Shown: positions 1-8,690 of the stretch, in pieces
How the letters are laid out: every line of letters starts with the position of its first letter
How positions within the stretch are numbered: position 1 is the stretch's first letter
Assembly: GCA_964410625.1 (NCBI GenBank)
Contig: CAYPHY010000024.1
Location: forward strand, 7,539 to 71,538
Reading direction: 5' to 3'
DNA: 64,000 bases
DNA from: CAYPHY01 sp964410625
Lineage (GTDB): Bacteria > Chloroflexota > Anaerolineae > Promineifilales > Promineifilaceae
Program-made: the position numbers and the translations under genes
Notes under the pieces: generated by a model
Databases searched by the model: none
The model's input: only the letters and a program-made list of their open reading frames with translations
What the model was told of the DNA's origin: nothing

Positions 1-572
1 CAATGACCGCGCTGGATGTGCTGCTGACTACGCTGCTGGTGATCGCGATTGTCATTGGCCTCCAGGCGGTGGGTGTGGTGCTGATGAGCGCGATGGTGGT
101 TGCTCCGGCAGCGGCCGCGCGACAATGGACGGACCGCTTGAGTGTGATGGTCATCCTCGCCGCCTGCTTCGGCGCGTTGGCCGGCGTGGTTGGCGCGGTG
201 ATCAGCAGTATGGGAACGGGGCTTTCGACTGGCCCAGTGGTGGTGCTAGTGGTTAGTCTGCTGGTAGTTATTGCCTTGCTCTTTGGCGCGTCGCGGGGGC
301 TGGTCTGGAACTGGATCCGCCAGCGACGGAACCGGCGCCAATTACGGTTGCAGACGGTACTGGAGCATCTATACCAGTTGACCGCACAGCATCAGGACCC
401 GCACTATCCCCATTCGATTGAGGTGTTGCGGGCGATGAATTGGCAGCGCGGCGGTGTGCAGCGCACTCTGGAGGTGCTGGCGGCCGGTGGGCTGGTGCAG
501 CAAGTATCGCCAGGAATGTGGTCATTGACTGAAGCTGGCGTAGAACAAGTGGAAGAAAGGGATGAAGGATGA
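1..572 (+). CDS. Metal ABC transporter permease, 5'-truncated, with winged-helix tail
   Basis: This is the C-terminal part of an inner-membrane permease of the TroC/ZnuB/MntB (ABC-3) family, which imports Mn or Zn with an ATPase and a binding lipoprotein. The frame is open to the window edge, so the gene begins upstream. Visible are hydrophobic segments including VVLMSAMVVAPAAAA, a conserved stretch of this family, then a basic cytoplasmic segment and a C-terminal domain of about 75 residues resembling a DtxR/MarR winged helix (VLRAMNWQRGGVQRTLEVLAAGGLV). The last codons (RDEG and stop) lie within a type A repeat. The next gene encodes a paralogous permease, so the two probably form a heterodimer. 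Family call firm, metal unknown. Confidence 0.85.
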   Translation, partial: MTALDVLLTTLLVIAIVIGLQAVGVVLMSAMVVAPAAAARQWTDRLSVMVILAACFGALAGVVGAVISSMGTGLSTGPVVVLVVSLLVVIALLFGASRGLVWNWIRQRRNRRQLRLQTVLEHLYQLTAQHQDPHYPHSIEVLRAMNWQRGGVQRTLEVLAAGGLVQQVSPGMWSLTEAGVEQVEERDEG

Positions 573-636
573 AGGATGAGGGATGTTGTTCATCCTTCAT
601 CCCTCATCCCTCATCCCTCATCCTTCATCCCTCACC
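557..636. repeat. Type A facing repeat (GGATGAAGG hairpin)
   Basis: Units of GGATGAAGGATGAGG run from about 559 to 585, then a TTGTT loop, then the complementary CATCCTTCATCCC units to 635. The two arms can form a long hairpin between two co-directional permease genes. The left arm includes the stop codon of the upstream gene. Confidence 0.85.
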
Positions 637-647
637 TTGAGGTGTTT

Positions 648-1751
648 ATGAGCGCGGGAACGGAAATTCAACTGATTGCGGTAGTGGTGGCAGTGGCTTG
701 CGGATTGCCGGGGGTTTTCCTGGTCTTGCGGCGGACGGCAATGATGAGCGATGCCATCAGCCATACCGTTTTGCTGGGGATTGTCCTGGGTTATTTCTTG
801 GTGGGCAATCTGGAGTCGCCGCTGCTGATCATCAGCGCGGCTTTGATGGGCGTGGTAACGGTTAGTCTGGTGGAGTTGCTGATCAGCACGAAGTTGGTTA
901 AGCAGGATGCGGCGATTGGGCTGGTCTTTCCGGCGTTGTTTAGCATAGCGGTGATCTTGATTTCGCGTTATGCCGGTGGGGCGCATTTGGACAATGACGC
1001 GGTGCTATTGGGGGAGATCGCTTTCGCGCCCTTTGACCGGATGACGCTGTTGGGCGTTGATCTGCCGCGCAGTCTGGTGGTGATGAGTGCGATCTTATTG
1101 CTGAACCTGCTTTTTATCACCCTCTTTTACAAGGAGCTAAAGCTGACAACGTTTGATGCGGGGTTAGCGGCCGCGCTGGGCTTTGCGCCGGCGTTGGTGC
1201 ATTATGGGCTGATGCTGGTTGTCTCGATCACGGCCGTTGGCGCGTTTGATGCGGTGGGTTCCATCCTGGTTGTCGCTTTGATGGTTGCTCCGGCGGCGGC
1301 CGCCTATTTGCTGACCGACCGCCTGAGCTGGATGCTCGGATTGAGCGCGTTGCTTGGCGGATTGAGCGCAATCAGCGGTTATTGGCTGGCGCGAGCGTTG
1401 GATGCCAATATCGCCGGTTCGATTGCGGCGATGGCCGGATTTGTTTTTTTGCTGACCTTTCTCTTTGCGCCGGAGCGAGGGATGGTGGCGTTGGCTTTGC
1501 GGCGCAGACGGCAACGGTGGGAGTTTGCCCAAACCGCCCTGGCAATCCACTTGCTGAACCATGAGGGAACGCCGACGATGGCCGTCGAGCGACGGGTTGA
1601 TCACTTACAGTACCATCTCCGCTGGGAGCCAAACTTCGCCGGAGAGGTGGTACGCCGGGCGCAGCGGGAGGGGTTGATTGAACGGGAAAACGGCGATTTG
1701 TCGCTGACGGCCGAGGGCCGCCAGCGAGCACAAGCGGCATTGGTGCATTAG
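648..1751 (+). CDS. Metal ABC transporter permease (TroD/ZnuB-like) with winged-helix tail
   Basis: Second ABC-3 family permease for Mn/Zn uptake. The start is set at the ATG at 648, preceded by TTGAGG; in-frame codons before it lie in the type A repeat. The first ~275 residues are a multi-span membrane domain with the family motifs RRTAMMSDAISHTVLLG and GSILVVALMVAPAAAA. About residues 300-367 form a soluble domain that looks like a winged helix (VDHLQYHLRWEPNFAGEVVRRAQREGLI). Both permeases of the pair carry this tail. The ATPase and solute-binding genes must lie left of the window. A DtxR-like metal-sensing role for the tail is conjecture. Confidence 0.9.
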   Translation: MSAGTEIQLIAVVVAVACGLPGVFLVLRRTAMMSDAISHTVLLGIVLGYFLVGNLESPLLIISAALMGVVTVSLVELLISTKLVKQDAAIGLVFPALFSIAVILISRYAGGAHLDNDAVLLGEIAFAPFDRMTLLGVDLPRSLVVMSAILLLNLLFITLFYKELKLTTFDAGLAAALGFAPALVHYGLMLVVSITAVGAFDAVGSILVVALMVAPAAAAYLLTDRLSWMLGLSALLGGLSAISGYWLARALDANIAGSIAAMAGFVFLLTFLFAPERGMVALALRRRRQRWEFAQTALAIHLLNHEGTPTMAVERRVDHLQYHLRWEPNFAGEVVRRAQREGLIERENGDLSLTAEGRQRAQAALVH

Positions 1752-1772
1752 TTGAATCGATGCTTAAGCTGT

Positions 1773-1820
1773 CACGCGGGGACGCAGGGAAAAGTAGCGC
1801 TCATCCTGCGTCCCCACGTG
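1773..1820. terminator. Hairpin between convergent genes
   Basis: Arms at 1773-1788 and 1805-1820 pair over 16 bases with one G-T type mismatch. It lies between the convergent permease and TspO-like genes and has no strong T-run, so it may be a factor-assisted or bidirectional terminator. Confidence 0.5.
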
Positions 1821-1837
1821 AGAATATTTGGTTGGGT

Positions 1838-2611
1838 CTAGGTGGTTTGCAGGCGGTGGGGGCCGTTGCGGAAGACGTAGAAGAGGGCGGTGAGCAGGGC
1901 CAGGGCGACAACGGCCGCCGTCCCCGCGACCAACGTGCTATCGTCCAAATAGCGCACGACGACGCCGATATAGGCGTAGAGATAGACGACAAAGATAACC
2001 CAGTCGCCATTGAGACCGCGATAGAGATAGTAAGCAAGCAGTCCGGCGACGACGAGCATAATCGCCCCCCATAGCTCATAGCTGAGGCCAAAGCCGTTCC
2101 AGTTGAGGGTGATCAGCGCGACGGCCGTGTTGGAAACGGTGGCAATGGTCAGCCAGGCCAGGTAGATGCTGATGGGAATCCACAGCCAACGCTCGAAGCC
2201 GGTAATGTCGGCGCGGTTGATCTCCAGGCGGCGATAGGCGATGACGGCCGTGAGCAGCAACCCAACGATGACGACAGCCGACCACACAAAAGCTTGCTGC
2301 CCAAAGACATAAGTCCAGAGGGCGTTGAGCAGTAGATTGAGCATGAGCCAGGGGGCGGCAGCGCGAAAGCGCGGGTTATCACGCTGGGACGGAAGTGCCT
2401 GATAGATTGCATAGGTAATGAGTCCCAGGTAGATCACCGGCCAGATGGTGGCGAAGACGTAGCCAGCGGGAAAGAAAAAATTTGAGCCATCAAAGCTGTT
2501 GGCAACCTCACCCGTATTGGTGTCAGGCTGGAAGCCGAAATAGTTGGCGGCGATGATGCTGCCGAGCATGATGACAAGTGTGGCAATTTGCCGGATCGTG
2601 TCGCGATTCAT
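1838..2611 (-). CDS. TspO/tryptophan-rich sensory-protein-like membrane protein
   Basis: Integral membrane protein of 257 residues with about seven hydrophobic segments. The segment FFPAGYVFATIWPVIYLGL near residue 45 resembles the first conserved block of the TspO/MBR family (proline followed by a W-P-x-x-Y pattern), and the protein has the Trp-rich character of the family. It is longer than classical TspO (about 160 residues), matching the ~250-residue version annotated as tryptophan-rich sensory protein. Known members bind porphyrins; a role here is not shown. The start ATG follows AGAGG at a good distance. It appears to be transcribed alone. Confidence 0.65.
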   Translation of the reverse strand: MNRDTIRQIATLVIMLGSIIAANYFGFQPDTNTGEVANSFDGSNFFFPAGYVFATIWPVIYLGLITYAIYQALPSQRDNPRFRAAAPWLMLNLLLNALWTYVFGQQAFVWSAVVIVGLLLTAVIAYRRLEINRADITGFERWLWIPISIYLAWLTIATVSNTAVALITLNWNGFGLSYELWGAIMLVVAGLLAYYLYRGLNGDWVIFVVYLYAYIGVVVRYLDDSTLVAGTAAVVALALLTALFYVFRNGPHRLQTT

Positions 2612-2634
2612 AGGATGTACCTCTATCCTATGTT

Positions 2635-3576
2635 TTAAGAAGAAAAACGGGTTTTGTCCACCTTTTGATCAGGCAATAACGAGAGTAGTTCGTTTCGGGT
2701 GGGCATGGCTGCTTGTGCTCCGGGGCGGGTGACGGCCCACGCGCCAGCGGCCAGGCCCCAATGGACGGCCGTTTCGACGGTTTTGCCTTCGCTGAGGGCA
2801 ACGGCCATAGCGGCGTTGAAGGCGTCTCCGGCGGCGACGGTATCAACGGCCGTTACAGGAAGGGCAGGCAGGTGGTATTGCCCCGCGTCATCGGCCACAT
2901 AGACCCCTTGCCCACCCATCTTAATTAACACACACCGTGCGCCCTGTGCGCGAAGCTGGTTGGCGGCGGCGGCAGCGTCATCCTGGTTGTGGATGGGGAT
3001 TTGGGTCAATGCCTCCGCTTCAACCGTATTAGGGGTCAGGTAGTCTACGGTGGCGATCAGTGCCGGGGGCAGGAGTTGGGCGGGGGCGGGGTCTAGGATA
3101 ACGGGCACGTGCCTGGATTGGGCGAGTTCGGCCGCTGCCTGGACGATGGATAGCGGGACTTCTAATTGCAGCAGCAAAAGGGTAGTGCCTTCAAGGGCGG
3201 CGTCGAGTCGCGCCAGTTCCGCTTCGCCCACCGCGCCGTTTGCGCCGGGAATGATGATGATCTGGTTTTCGCCATCGGCGGCGATGGTGATGATCGCCAC
3301 ACCGGAGTGTTGATCGGCCGTTGCTGTGATGCCCTGGCAATCTACGCCTTCGCTTTCCATGTGGGCGACAAGCGTTTTGCCAAATTCGTCGTCACCGACG
3401 CGGCCGATCATCCTGGTTGTTGCCCCCAGCCGCGCACAAGCCACGGCCTGGTTGGCCCCCTTGCCACCGGGGACGGTCTGGAAGGAGCGGCCGGTTAATG
3501 TTTCGCCGGGTCGAGGGAAGTTGGCGACGCGGGCGACGAGGTCCATATTGATGCTGCCGAAAATGATGATGGTCAT
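2635..3576 (-). CDS. rbsK: Ribokinase (PfkB family)
   Basis: Phosphorylates ribose to ribose 5-phosphate in the cytosol. The 313-residue protein has the N-terminal PfkB signature (GSINMDLVARV, then PGGKGANQAVACARLG) and the C-terminal catalytic motif DTVAAGDAFNAAMAV near residue 250, in which the final Asp is the catalytic base. The more usual form is DTTGAGDAF, so the anion-hole region is slightly altered. Its ATG overlaps the stop of the upstream monooxygenase gene by four bases (ATGA), indicating translational coupling. Other PfkB sugar kinases cannot be fully excluded, but the NMD, GGKGAN and ENQI-type motifs favour ribokinase. Confidence 0.88.
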   Translation of the reverse strand: MTIIIFGSINMDLVARVANFPRPGETLTGRSFQTVPGGKGANQAVACARLGATTRMIGRVGDDEFGKTLVAHMESEGVDCQGITATADQHSGVAIITIAADGENQIIIIPGANGAVGEAELARLDAALEGTTLLLLQLEVPLSIVQAAAELAQSRHVPVILDPAPAQLLPPALIATVDYLTPNTVEAEALTQIPIHNQDDAAAAANQLRAQGARCVLIKMGGQGVYVADDAGQYHLPALPVTAVDTVAAGDAFNAAMAVALSEGKTVETAVHWGLAAGAWAVTRPGAQAAMPTRNELLSLLPDQKVDKTRFSS

Positions 3577-4775
3577 AGTGCGTTTGAATTCGCTGGTTGT
3601 ATGGCAGAGCCGATGAGTTTGGCAGATGTGCGGACGGAGACGGTGAAGCCGAAGAAGGGGCCGAAGTCTTGGGCAGCGCAGAGGCTGGTGAAGAAAAGTC
3701 CGGGTAGATTGCTTTGGAAATGTTCGTCGAGGAGGGGAAAGCCGTTGAGTGTTTCCAGTAGCGGTAGAATGTTGCTGTTTTTCAGGAAGGGGATTTGACT
3801 GACGTTGACTTTGTAGCCGGTAGCCAGGATGATCTGGTCAACGCTGAAGGTTGTTCCATCATTCAGTGTCACTTCGAGTGCGCCAGTGGGCAATTCCCGG
3901 CAACCGGTTAGATGGGTTTCGGGGTGGAGATGGATGGAGTCACGGGTGATGCGTTTAGCCAGCCAGGGTTCGAGCTTGAGGCGCCCTTCGGCCCAGAGGC
4001 GTTGGTTGACTTGCTCTTTTTCGGCGGCCGACATTTGCCGAAACCAGCCGGGATTTTCGACGATGCTGTCCACTAAGGGTGGGACCCACGACCAGTCGGA
4101 GGGGGTGAAGGCAGGGGTAGGGTGACGGTAGGTGAGGTGGACGACAGCGGCTCCTTGTTCGTGGATGAGGGCAGCCCACTCGAACGCGCTTTGTCGGCCG
4201 CCGATGATCAACACGCGCTTGTCTTTTAGGCCGCTGAGGTCGACGTAATCGCAAGTGTGGGCAATTTTGCCAGCAAGTTTACTGGCAAGTTGGTCGCCGG
4301 AGATGAGCGTGGTGTAGGGTTCGGGGACGTTTTTGAAGTAGCGGAAGCCGAGGGCGAGGGCGACGTTGGTGGCGGTTAGGGTGCTGCCGTCCGCCAGCGT
4401 TGCCTGATAGTGGGGGCTGGGATTGGGCAGGTAGTCGAGTTGTTCAACCCAGCCAGGAAGTGGTTCGATCCCCTTTTTTTGTTGGAACCAGCGGCAGTAG
4501 CCGAGGTAGAAGTCGAGCGTAAGCGGTTCGACGTCGGCCGGAGTGAGGCCCATCGTTTGTAGATAACGCTCGATTGTGTGTTCGTTGAAGGGATCGTAGT
4601 GCCAACTGCAATCGGAGCGAAGAACCATATTGGCGGGCATGTTGGATTGCCAGAACTCCATGGGCTTGCCGATAATCGTATGTTCGATATGCTGGCCTTT
4701 TGCATAGGCGGCGAGGGCCAGGCCGAATGGCCCCGCGCCGATGATTAGGAGGGGGATGGGAGATTGGGTAGCCAT
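3573..4775 (-). CDS. FAD-dependent oxidoreductase (flavin monooxygenase-like)
   Basis: A 400-residue flavoprotein with an N-terminal FAD-binding Rossmann motif (LLIIGAGPFGLALAAYA) and a second nucleotide-binding motif (VLIIGGRQSAFEWAALI) near residue 190, where GGRQSA replaces the usual GxGxSA. A third motif, IILATGYKVNV, is the ATG-Y hallmark of N-hydroxylating and Baeyer-Villiger flavin monooxygenases. It most resembles the lysine/ornithine N-monooxygenase-like group, but the substrate cannot be told. The stop overlaps the rbsK start by four bases. Confidence 0.8.
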   Translation of the reverse strand: MATQSPIPLLIIGAGPFGLALAAYAKGQHIEHTIIGKPMEFWQSNMPANMVLRSDCSWHYDPFNEHTIERYLQTMGLTPADVEPLTLDFYLGYCRWFQQKKGIEPLPGWVEQLDYLPNPSPHYQATLADGSTLTATNVALALGFRYFKNVPEPYTTLISGDQLASKLAGKIAHTCDYVDLSGLKDKRVLIIGGRQSAFEWAALIHEQGAAVVHLTYRHPTPAFTPSDWSWVPPLVDSIVENPGWFRQMSAAEKEQVNQRLWAEGRLKLEPWLAKRITRDSIHLHPETHLTGCRELPTGALEVTLNDGTTFSVDQIILATGYKVNVSQIPFLKNSNILPLLETLNGFPLLDEHFQSNLPGLFFTSLCAAQDFGPFFGFTVSVRTSAKLIGSAIQPANSNAL

Positions 4776-4937
4776 ACTGGATTATACACCAGGGAGCGAA
4801 ATGTTTGGTATAGACACGGATTGAAATCCGCGTCTGATATAGCAAGTGCGTTTAAAACGCACTGGTAGGTCGCTGAACTTATGTTAACCTGTTTCAACAT
4901 TTTTTCCGTATCAGCAGCGCATTGAAATGGGCCCATT

Positions 4938-6752
4938 TCAATGCACAGAATCCACCGATAACGACCCATCCTGCTCCCGCTTCCAATGGACCAAAAGCTG
5001 GATCACTAACATGGTGACGGCCGAGAGCAAGGTTGCGGCCGTTGCTTTCGCCCACGTTTTGCGCCGTGCATGAACGGCCGCGCGATGGGCCGCTTTGGTG
5101 CGGGAAGCCGTCGCCAATAGTGCATTCCAATCAGGGATTTCGTCGGCCGCTGGCAGGCCATAGGCTTGCTGCCAGAGCGCGAGATAGGCGTCAACCTCGG
5201 CCGTCCAGCGTTCATCGTCCCAAGCCAGTTCTGGCTGGCAGATGGCGCGGATGCGCGGCAGCAGGTCGCGGCCCCCTTCGGGCAAGAGCAACCCCAGGCG
5301 TACGCGGCGCAGTAGCAGATCGTCGAGATGGATGACGCCTTCAGCGCGGGCCGCCCAGCGCAACTCCGCCCACAGCAGGGGCGTGCCAGGGATGGGTTGC
5401 AATTCACCGGGGGCGGCCGCCGCCACCAACTCCATAGCTTCGGCCCCGTAGCGGCCGCACAAACGACGGCACAACGCGCTATCCAGTCCGGCCAGCGGCC
5501 GTTCCTGACCGGCCGCGTGATCAAAAATCGGCCCGTCGAGCCTGCTGGACGGTAGCGTTACCCCGTCCGCTTTCAGCAGTTCGCGGATCGCTTGCAGCGC
5601 GTCATTGGCAATGAGGCGGAAGGTGGTCAACTTGCCGCCGGTCACGGTCAGCAACCCCTTTTTCTGCCAGACGACATGATCGCGTGACTCTTCGGAAGGG
5701 GCGGCGGTGTGGCCGCAGCCGATGACCGGGCGCACCCCGGCGAAGGTGGCCTGGACATCATCGAGCGTGAGGTTGAGGGTGGGGAAGTGGGCGGTGACGG
5801 CCGCCATCAGATAGGCAACTTCAGCGGGCGTAATGCGCGGCTCGGCGTCGAGCGATGCCTGATGATCCTCGTCGGTGGTCCCCAGCAATGTCACCCCTTC
5901 CCAGGGCAGAGCAAAGACGGGCCGCCTGTCCAGCGGATGTTGAAAGCTGATCGCCTGGGGGATGGGCAAGCGATTGGCGGGGAAAACGAGGTGGCTGCCG
6001 CGCAACGGCCGCAAGCGTGAATCCTCGCCCACCTGATTGCGCAACCGATCGGCCCATGCGCCGGTGGCATTAACTACCACACGGCCCCTTACCTCCGCCA
6101 CGCTCCCAGTTTCACAATCTCTCAGTCTCACCCCTCTCACCTCTCCGGCCTCATCCCGCACCAACCCCTCCACCCGCGCATAGTTGAGTGCGGTGCCGCC
6201 ATTGGCGACGGCTTCGCGAATCAGCCGCAGCACCAGCCGCGCGTCGTCGGTTTGCGCGTCGCCATATTGGAAGCCGCCGCGCAACCCTTGTGCCCGAATG
6301 TGGGGGGCGAGCATTTGAAACTCAGAGGCAGGCCAGTAGTGGTGGTTCCATTGCCGCGCCAGCAAGTCATAAAGCGCGAGACCGGCGCGATAGACCAGAC
6401 GGCCGGGCCGGTCGCCGCGATAACTGGCGAGCAGGAAGCCCAATGGCTCCACCAGGCCAGGGGCCTCACCGAGCAACTGCCGCCGTTCATTCACCGAGGC
6501 GTGGGTCAGGCCAAATTGCGCCTTCTTCAAGTAGCGCAAGCCGCCATGCACCATTTTTGAGGAGCGGCTGGAGGTCCCCCAGGCGAAATCGCGCTGTTCG
6601 ACCAGCAAGGCACGCAGGCCAAGCGCGGCCGTTTCGCGCAATATCCCCGCGCCAGTGATCCCGCCGCCAACGATAATGACATCCCATTGTTGATCAAGCG
6701 TTGTCCAGACATCCTCCCGCCAGCCCGTTGACCATAAAGTTGATTGTTTCAT
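4938..6752 (-). CDS. glpD: Aerobic glycerol-3-phosphate dehydrogenase, with C-terminal hydrophobic tail
   Basis: Oxidises sn-glycerol 3-phosphate to dihydroxyacetone phosphate, passing electrons through FAD to the quinone pool. The FAD motif VIIVGGGITGAGILRE is near residue 25, followed by GTSSRSSKMVHGGLRYL, a GlpD signature. Start chosen at the ATG at 6752, preceded by AAGGGGG. The C-terminus carries an extra hydrophobic stretch (AATLLSAVTMLVIQLLV) that could anchor the protein. A segment near 6115-6170 (EVRGVRLRDCETGSV) is encoded by DNA resembling type C repeat units. It lies downstream of fadR and an AGPS-like oxidase on the same strand. Confidence 0.9.
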   Translation of the reverse strand: MKQSTLWSTGWREDVWTTLDQQWDVIIVGGGITGAGILRETAALGLRALLVEQRDFAWGTSSRSSKMVHGGLRYLKKAQFGLTHASVNERRQLLGEAPGLVEPLGFLLASYRGDRPGRLVYRAGLALYDLLARQWNHHYWPASEFQMLAPHIRAQGLRGGFQYGDAQTDDARLVLRLIREAVANGGTALNYARVEGLVRDEAGEVRGVRLRDCETGSVAEVRGRVVVNATGAWADRLRNQVGEDSRLRPLRGSHLVFPANRLPIPQAISFQHPLDRRPVFALPWEGVTLLGTTDEDHQASLDAEPRITPAEVAYLMAAVTAHFPTLNLTLDDVQATFAGVRPVIGCGHTAAPSEESRDHVVWQKKGLLTVTGGKLTTFRLIANDALQAIRELLKADGVTLPSSRLDGPIFDHAAGQERPLAGLDSALCRRLCGRYGAEAMELVAAAAPGELQPIPGTPLLWAELRWAARAEGVIHLDDLLLRRVRLGLLLPEGGRDLLPRIRAICQPELAWDDERWTAEVDAYLALWQQAYGLPAADEIPDWNALLATASRTKAAHRAAVHARRKTWAKATAATLLSAVTMLVIQLLVHWKREQDGSLSVDSVH

Positions 6753-6779
6753 CAGTACCCCCTTGGGTATCAAATAATT

Positions 6780-6860
6780 AACGCAGAGGCGCAGAGGGAC
6801 AGAGGCGCAGAGTTTTTCATTCGCTCTGTGTCTCTGCTGCTCTGAGTTTCTGCGTTTTTA
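6780..6860. repeat. Type D facing repeat
   Basis: Left arm of ACGCAGAGGCGCAGAG-type units, a short T-rich loop, and a right arm of CTCTGCTGCTCTGAG-type units. It fills the gap upstream of glpD. Confidence 0.85.
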
Positions 6861-6894
6861 AGGAACATAATAAAGTAGCTTTCTGTGCCGAATT

Positions 6895-6930
6895 TAGAAA
6901 CCGGGTTTCTTCGAAGAAACCCGGTTTCTA
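6895..6930. repeat. Type F perfect 36-bp palindrome
   Basis: TAGAAACCGGGTTTCT, a TCGA centre, and the exact reverse complement make a fully symmetric 36-bp palindrome just after the stop of the AGPS-like gene. A related copy is at 37388-37425. Confidence 0.9.
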
Positions 6931-6931
6931 G

Positions 6932-8521
6932 CTAGAGGAGCTTGCCGGGGTTCATCAGTCCGTCTGGGTCGAAGCAGTGGAATGTGTGTTGCAGGGCGGC
7001 AAGTCCCAGTTCCCCTTTTTCGGCCGCCAGATAGGGCATGTGGTCGAGGCCAACGCCGTGTTGGTGGCTGATCGTCCCTTGCCTGGCGACAATGGCGGCA
7101 CTGGCAGCGTGCTTCAGGCAACGCCAGCGATGGAGCGTCTCTTCAGGATCGGCCGCTATTCGGAATAAGTAAGTGGTATAAATGCTGGCCCCTTGTGGAT
7201 ACATGTGCGAGAGGTGGGTAAAGACATGGACGCGCTCACCCATTTCGGCCAATGCACTGTGCAAAGCAGCCTCAATCCCCTCCAGCAATGCCGGGACTTG
7301 CTTCCAGGTGGCGGCCGTTTCCAGCGTATCCACCGCATAGCCACGCTCCCAGAGGGTGTTGCGCAGGTAGGGGGTGCGGAAGCGTCCTTCAATCCACTGT
7401 TCGCCAAAGCGACGGCCGACATGGACGCCGCCCTGTTCTCCGGCAATTTCCAACGCGGCCTGGCGGCTGGCGCGAACGGCCGTTTTCTGCCCGGTGAAGC
7501 CAACCAGCAGCATACATTTCTCGTCACCGACCCGCCGCGCAGCCAACAATGTCTCCAGCAGCCCGATCAGCCGTTCATGTCCGGCGAGGGCGAGGGTGGT
7601 GGTGGTTTCACGTGGAGTACTGAGTCTCAGCATAGACAGCGGCAGTCGTGCCTGGACCATCCGCCGCGCGGCCGCCAGCCCACTTTCAAAGTCGGGGAAA
7701 AAGAGGGCATGAAACGCTTCAACCTCCGGCAAGGGGGTGATGCGTACCGTCGCCTCGGTGAGGATGCCCAGTCGCCCTTCCGAACCGAGGACAAGTTGGC
7801 GCAGGTCCGGCCCGGCGGCCGAAGCAGGGAAGGGCGGCAGGTAGATCATTCCAGCAGGGGCGATCAACCGCCCTCCGGCGAAGAGCTCTTCGATGCGGCC
7901 GTAGCTCAATGATTGCTGGCCGCTGGAGCGGGTGACGACCCAGCCGCCGAGCGTGGACTGCTCAAACGATTGCGGGAAGTGGCCGAAGGTGTAGCCCCTG
8001 GCGCGAAGTTGCGCTTCGATTTCTGGACCGGCTGCCCCCGCGCCAAAGGTCGCCAGGCGGCTGGTCTCGTCGAAGTCGTGCAGTTGGTTCAGGCGGCGCA
8101 AGTTGACGGTCAGCACCGGAGCGTCGGTCGCGAGTGGGGTGATGTGGCCGACGACGCTGGTGCCGCCGCCATAGGGGATGAGCCGCGCGCCGGTCGCCTG
8201 GGCATAGCTGATCAGTGCAGCGACCTCATCGGCGGTGGACGGCCGCGCCACGCCATCGGGAAAGGTGGAGATGCGGCCGCTGCGGAGGGCGACCCAATCG
8301 GGCAAGCTTTGGCCGCGTGCGTGCCACACGCGCTCTTCGGCCGCGGTATTGACCAGTGGGTGGGGCGGTAAACGGGAAGGGGGAACGGCCACGACCACCT
8401 CATCCAGCGCAGCATCTACCGGCGGGGTAGCGGCCCCGACCCATTCATTCAAATAAGTTGTCGCCTTGCCGGGCAGATGATAGGCAATCGAATCATCCCC
8501 CCAGCCGTTCCAGCGCTTCAT
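6932..8521 (-). CDS. FAD-linked oxidase, alkyldihydroxyacetonephosphate synthase-like
   Basis: A 530-residue flavoprotein of the FAD_binding_4 / FAD-oxidase C family. The PP-loop region LIPYGGGTSVVGHI lies near residue 125, and the C-terminal motif SHQHGVGLDHMPYL near residue 495 matches the H-x-H-G-V-G block of alkyl-DHAP synthase (AGPS), which installs the ether bond of ether lipids. Bacterial relatives are often only annotated as FAD-binding oxidoreductase. Start at the ATG at 8521 with AGGAGA upstream; earlier in-frame codons are type E repeat. Neighbours glpD (makes DHAP) and fadR (acyl-CoA regulator) fit a lipid role, but ether-lipid synthesis is inference. Confidence 0.75.
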   Translation of the reverse strand: MKRWNGWGDDSIAYHLPGKATTYLNEWVGAATPPVDAALDEVVVAVPPSRLPPHPLVNTAAEERVWHARGQSLPDWVALRSGRISTFPDGVARPSTADEVAALISYAQATGARLIPYGGGTSVVGHITPLATDAPVLTVNLRRLNQLHDFDETSRLATFGAGAAGPEIEAQLRARGYTFGHFPQSFEQSTLGGWVVTRSSGQQSLSYGRIEELFAGGRLIAPAGMIYLPPFPASAAGPDLRQLVLGSEGRLGILTEATVRITPLPEVEAFHALFFPDFESGLAAARRMVQARLPLSMLRLSTPRETTTTLALAGHERLIGLLETLLAARRVGDEKCMLLVGFTGQKTAVRASRQAALEIAGEQGGVHVGRRFGEQWIEGRFRTPYLRNTLWERGYAVDTLETAATWKQVPALLEGIEAALHSALAEMGERVHVFTHLSHMYPQGASIYTTYLFRIAADPEETLHRWRCLKHAASAAIVARQGTISHQHGVGLDHMPYLAAEKGELGLAALQHTFHCFDPDGLMNPGKLL

Positions 8522-8535
8522 GTTTCTCTCCTGAA

Positions 8536-8690
8536 AATAGTTACGCAGATTACGCGGATGGGTAATAAGAATTGCACGCAGATTACGCGGATACTTCGCT
8601 GTTGCTCGGTACAAGCTTTCATCCCTTTCCCACTCTCCAATCTCGCACTCTCCTAATCACTAACCACTAACCACTCCCCACTCTCCGCCA
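8536..8690. repeat. Type E and type C repeats between fadR and the AGPS-like gene
   Basis: Two type E units (ACGCAGATTACGCGGAT) at 8536-8592 are followed by type C-like units (CACTCTCCAATCTC, ACTAACCACTAACCACTC) to about 8690. The latter overlap the 3' end of fadR and provide its last codons and stop. Confidence 0.75.

Noticed and set aside
1801..2091. Frames opposite and alongside the TspO-like gene
   Set aside because: Shadows of the GC-rich coding frame; no independent signal.
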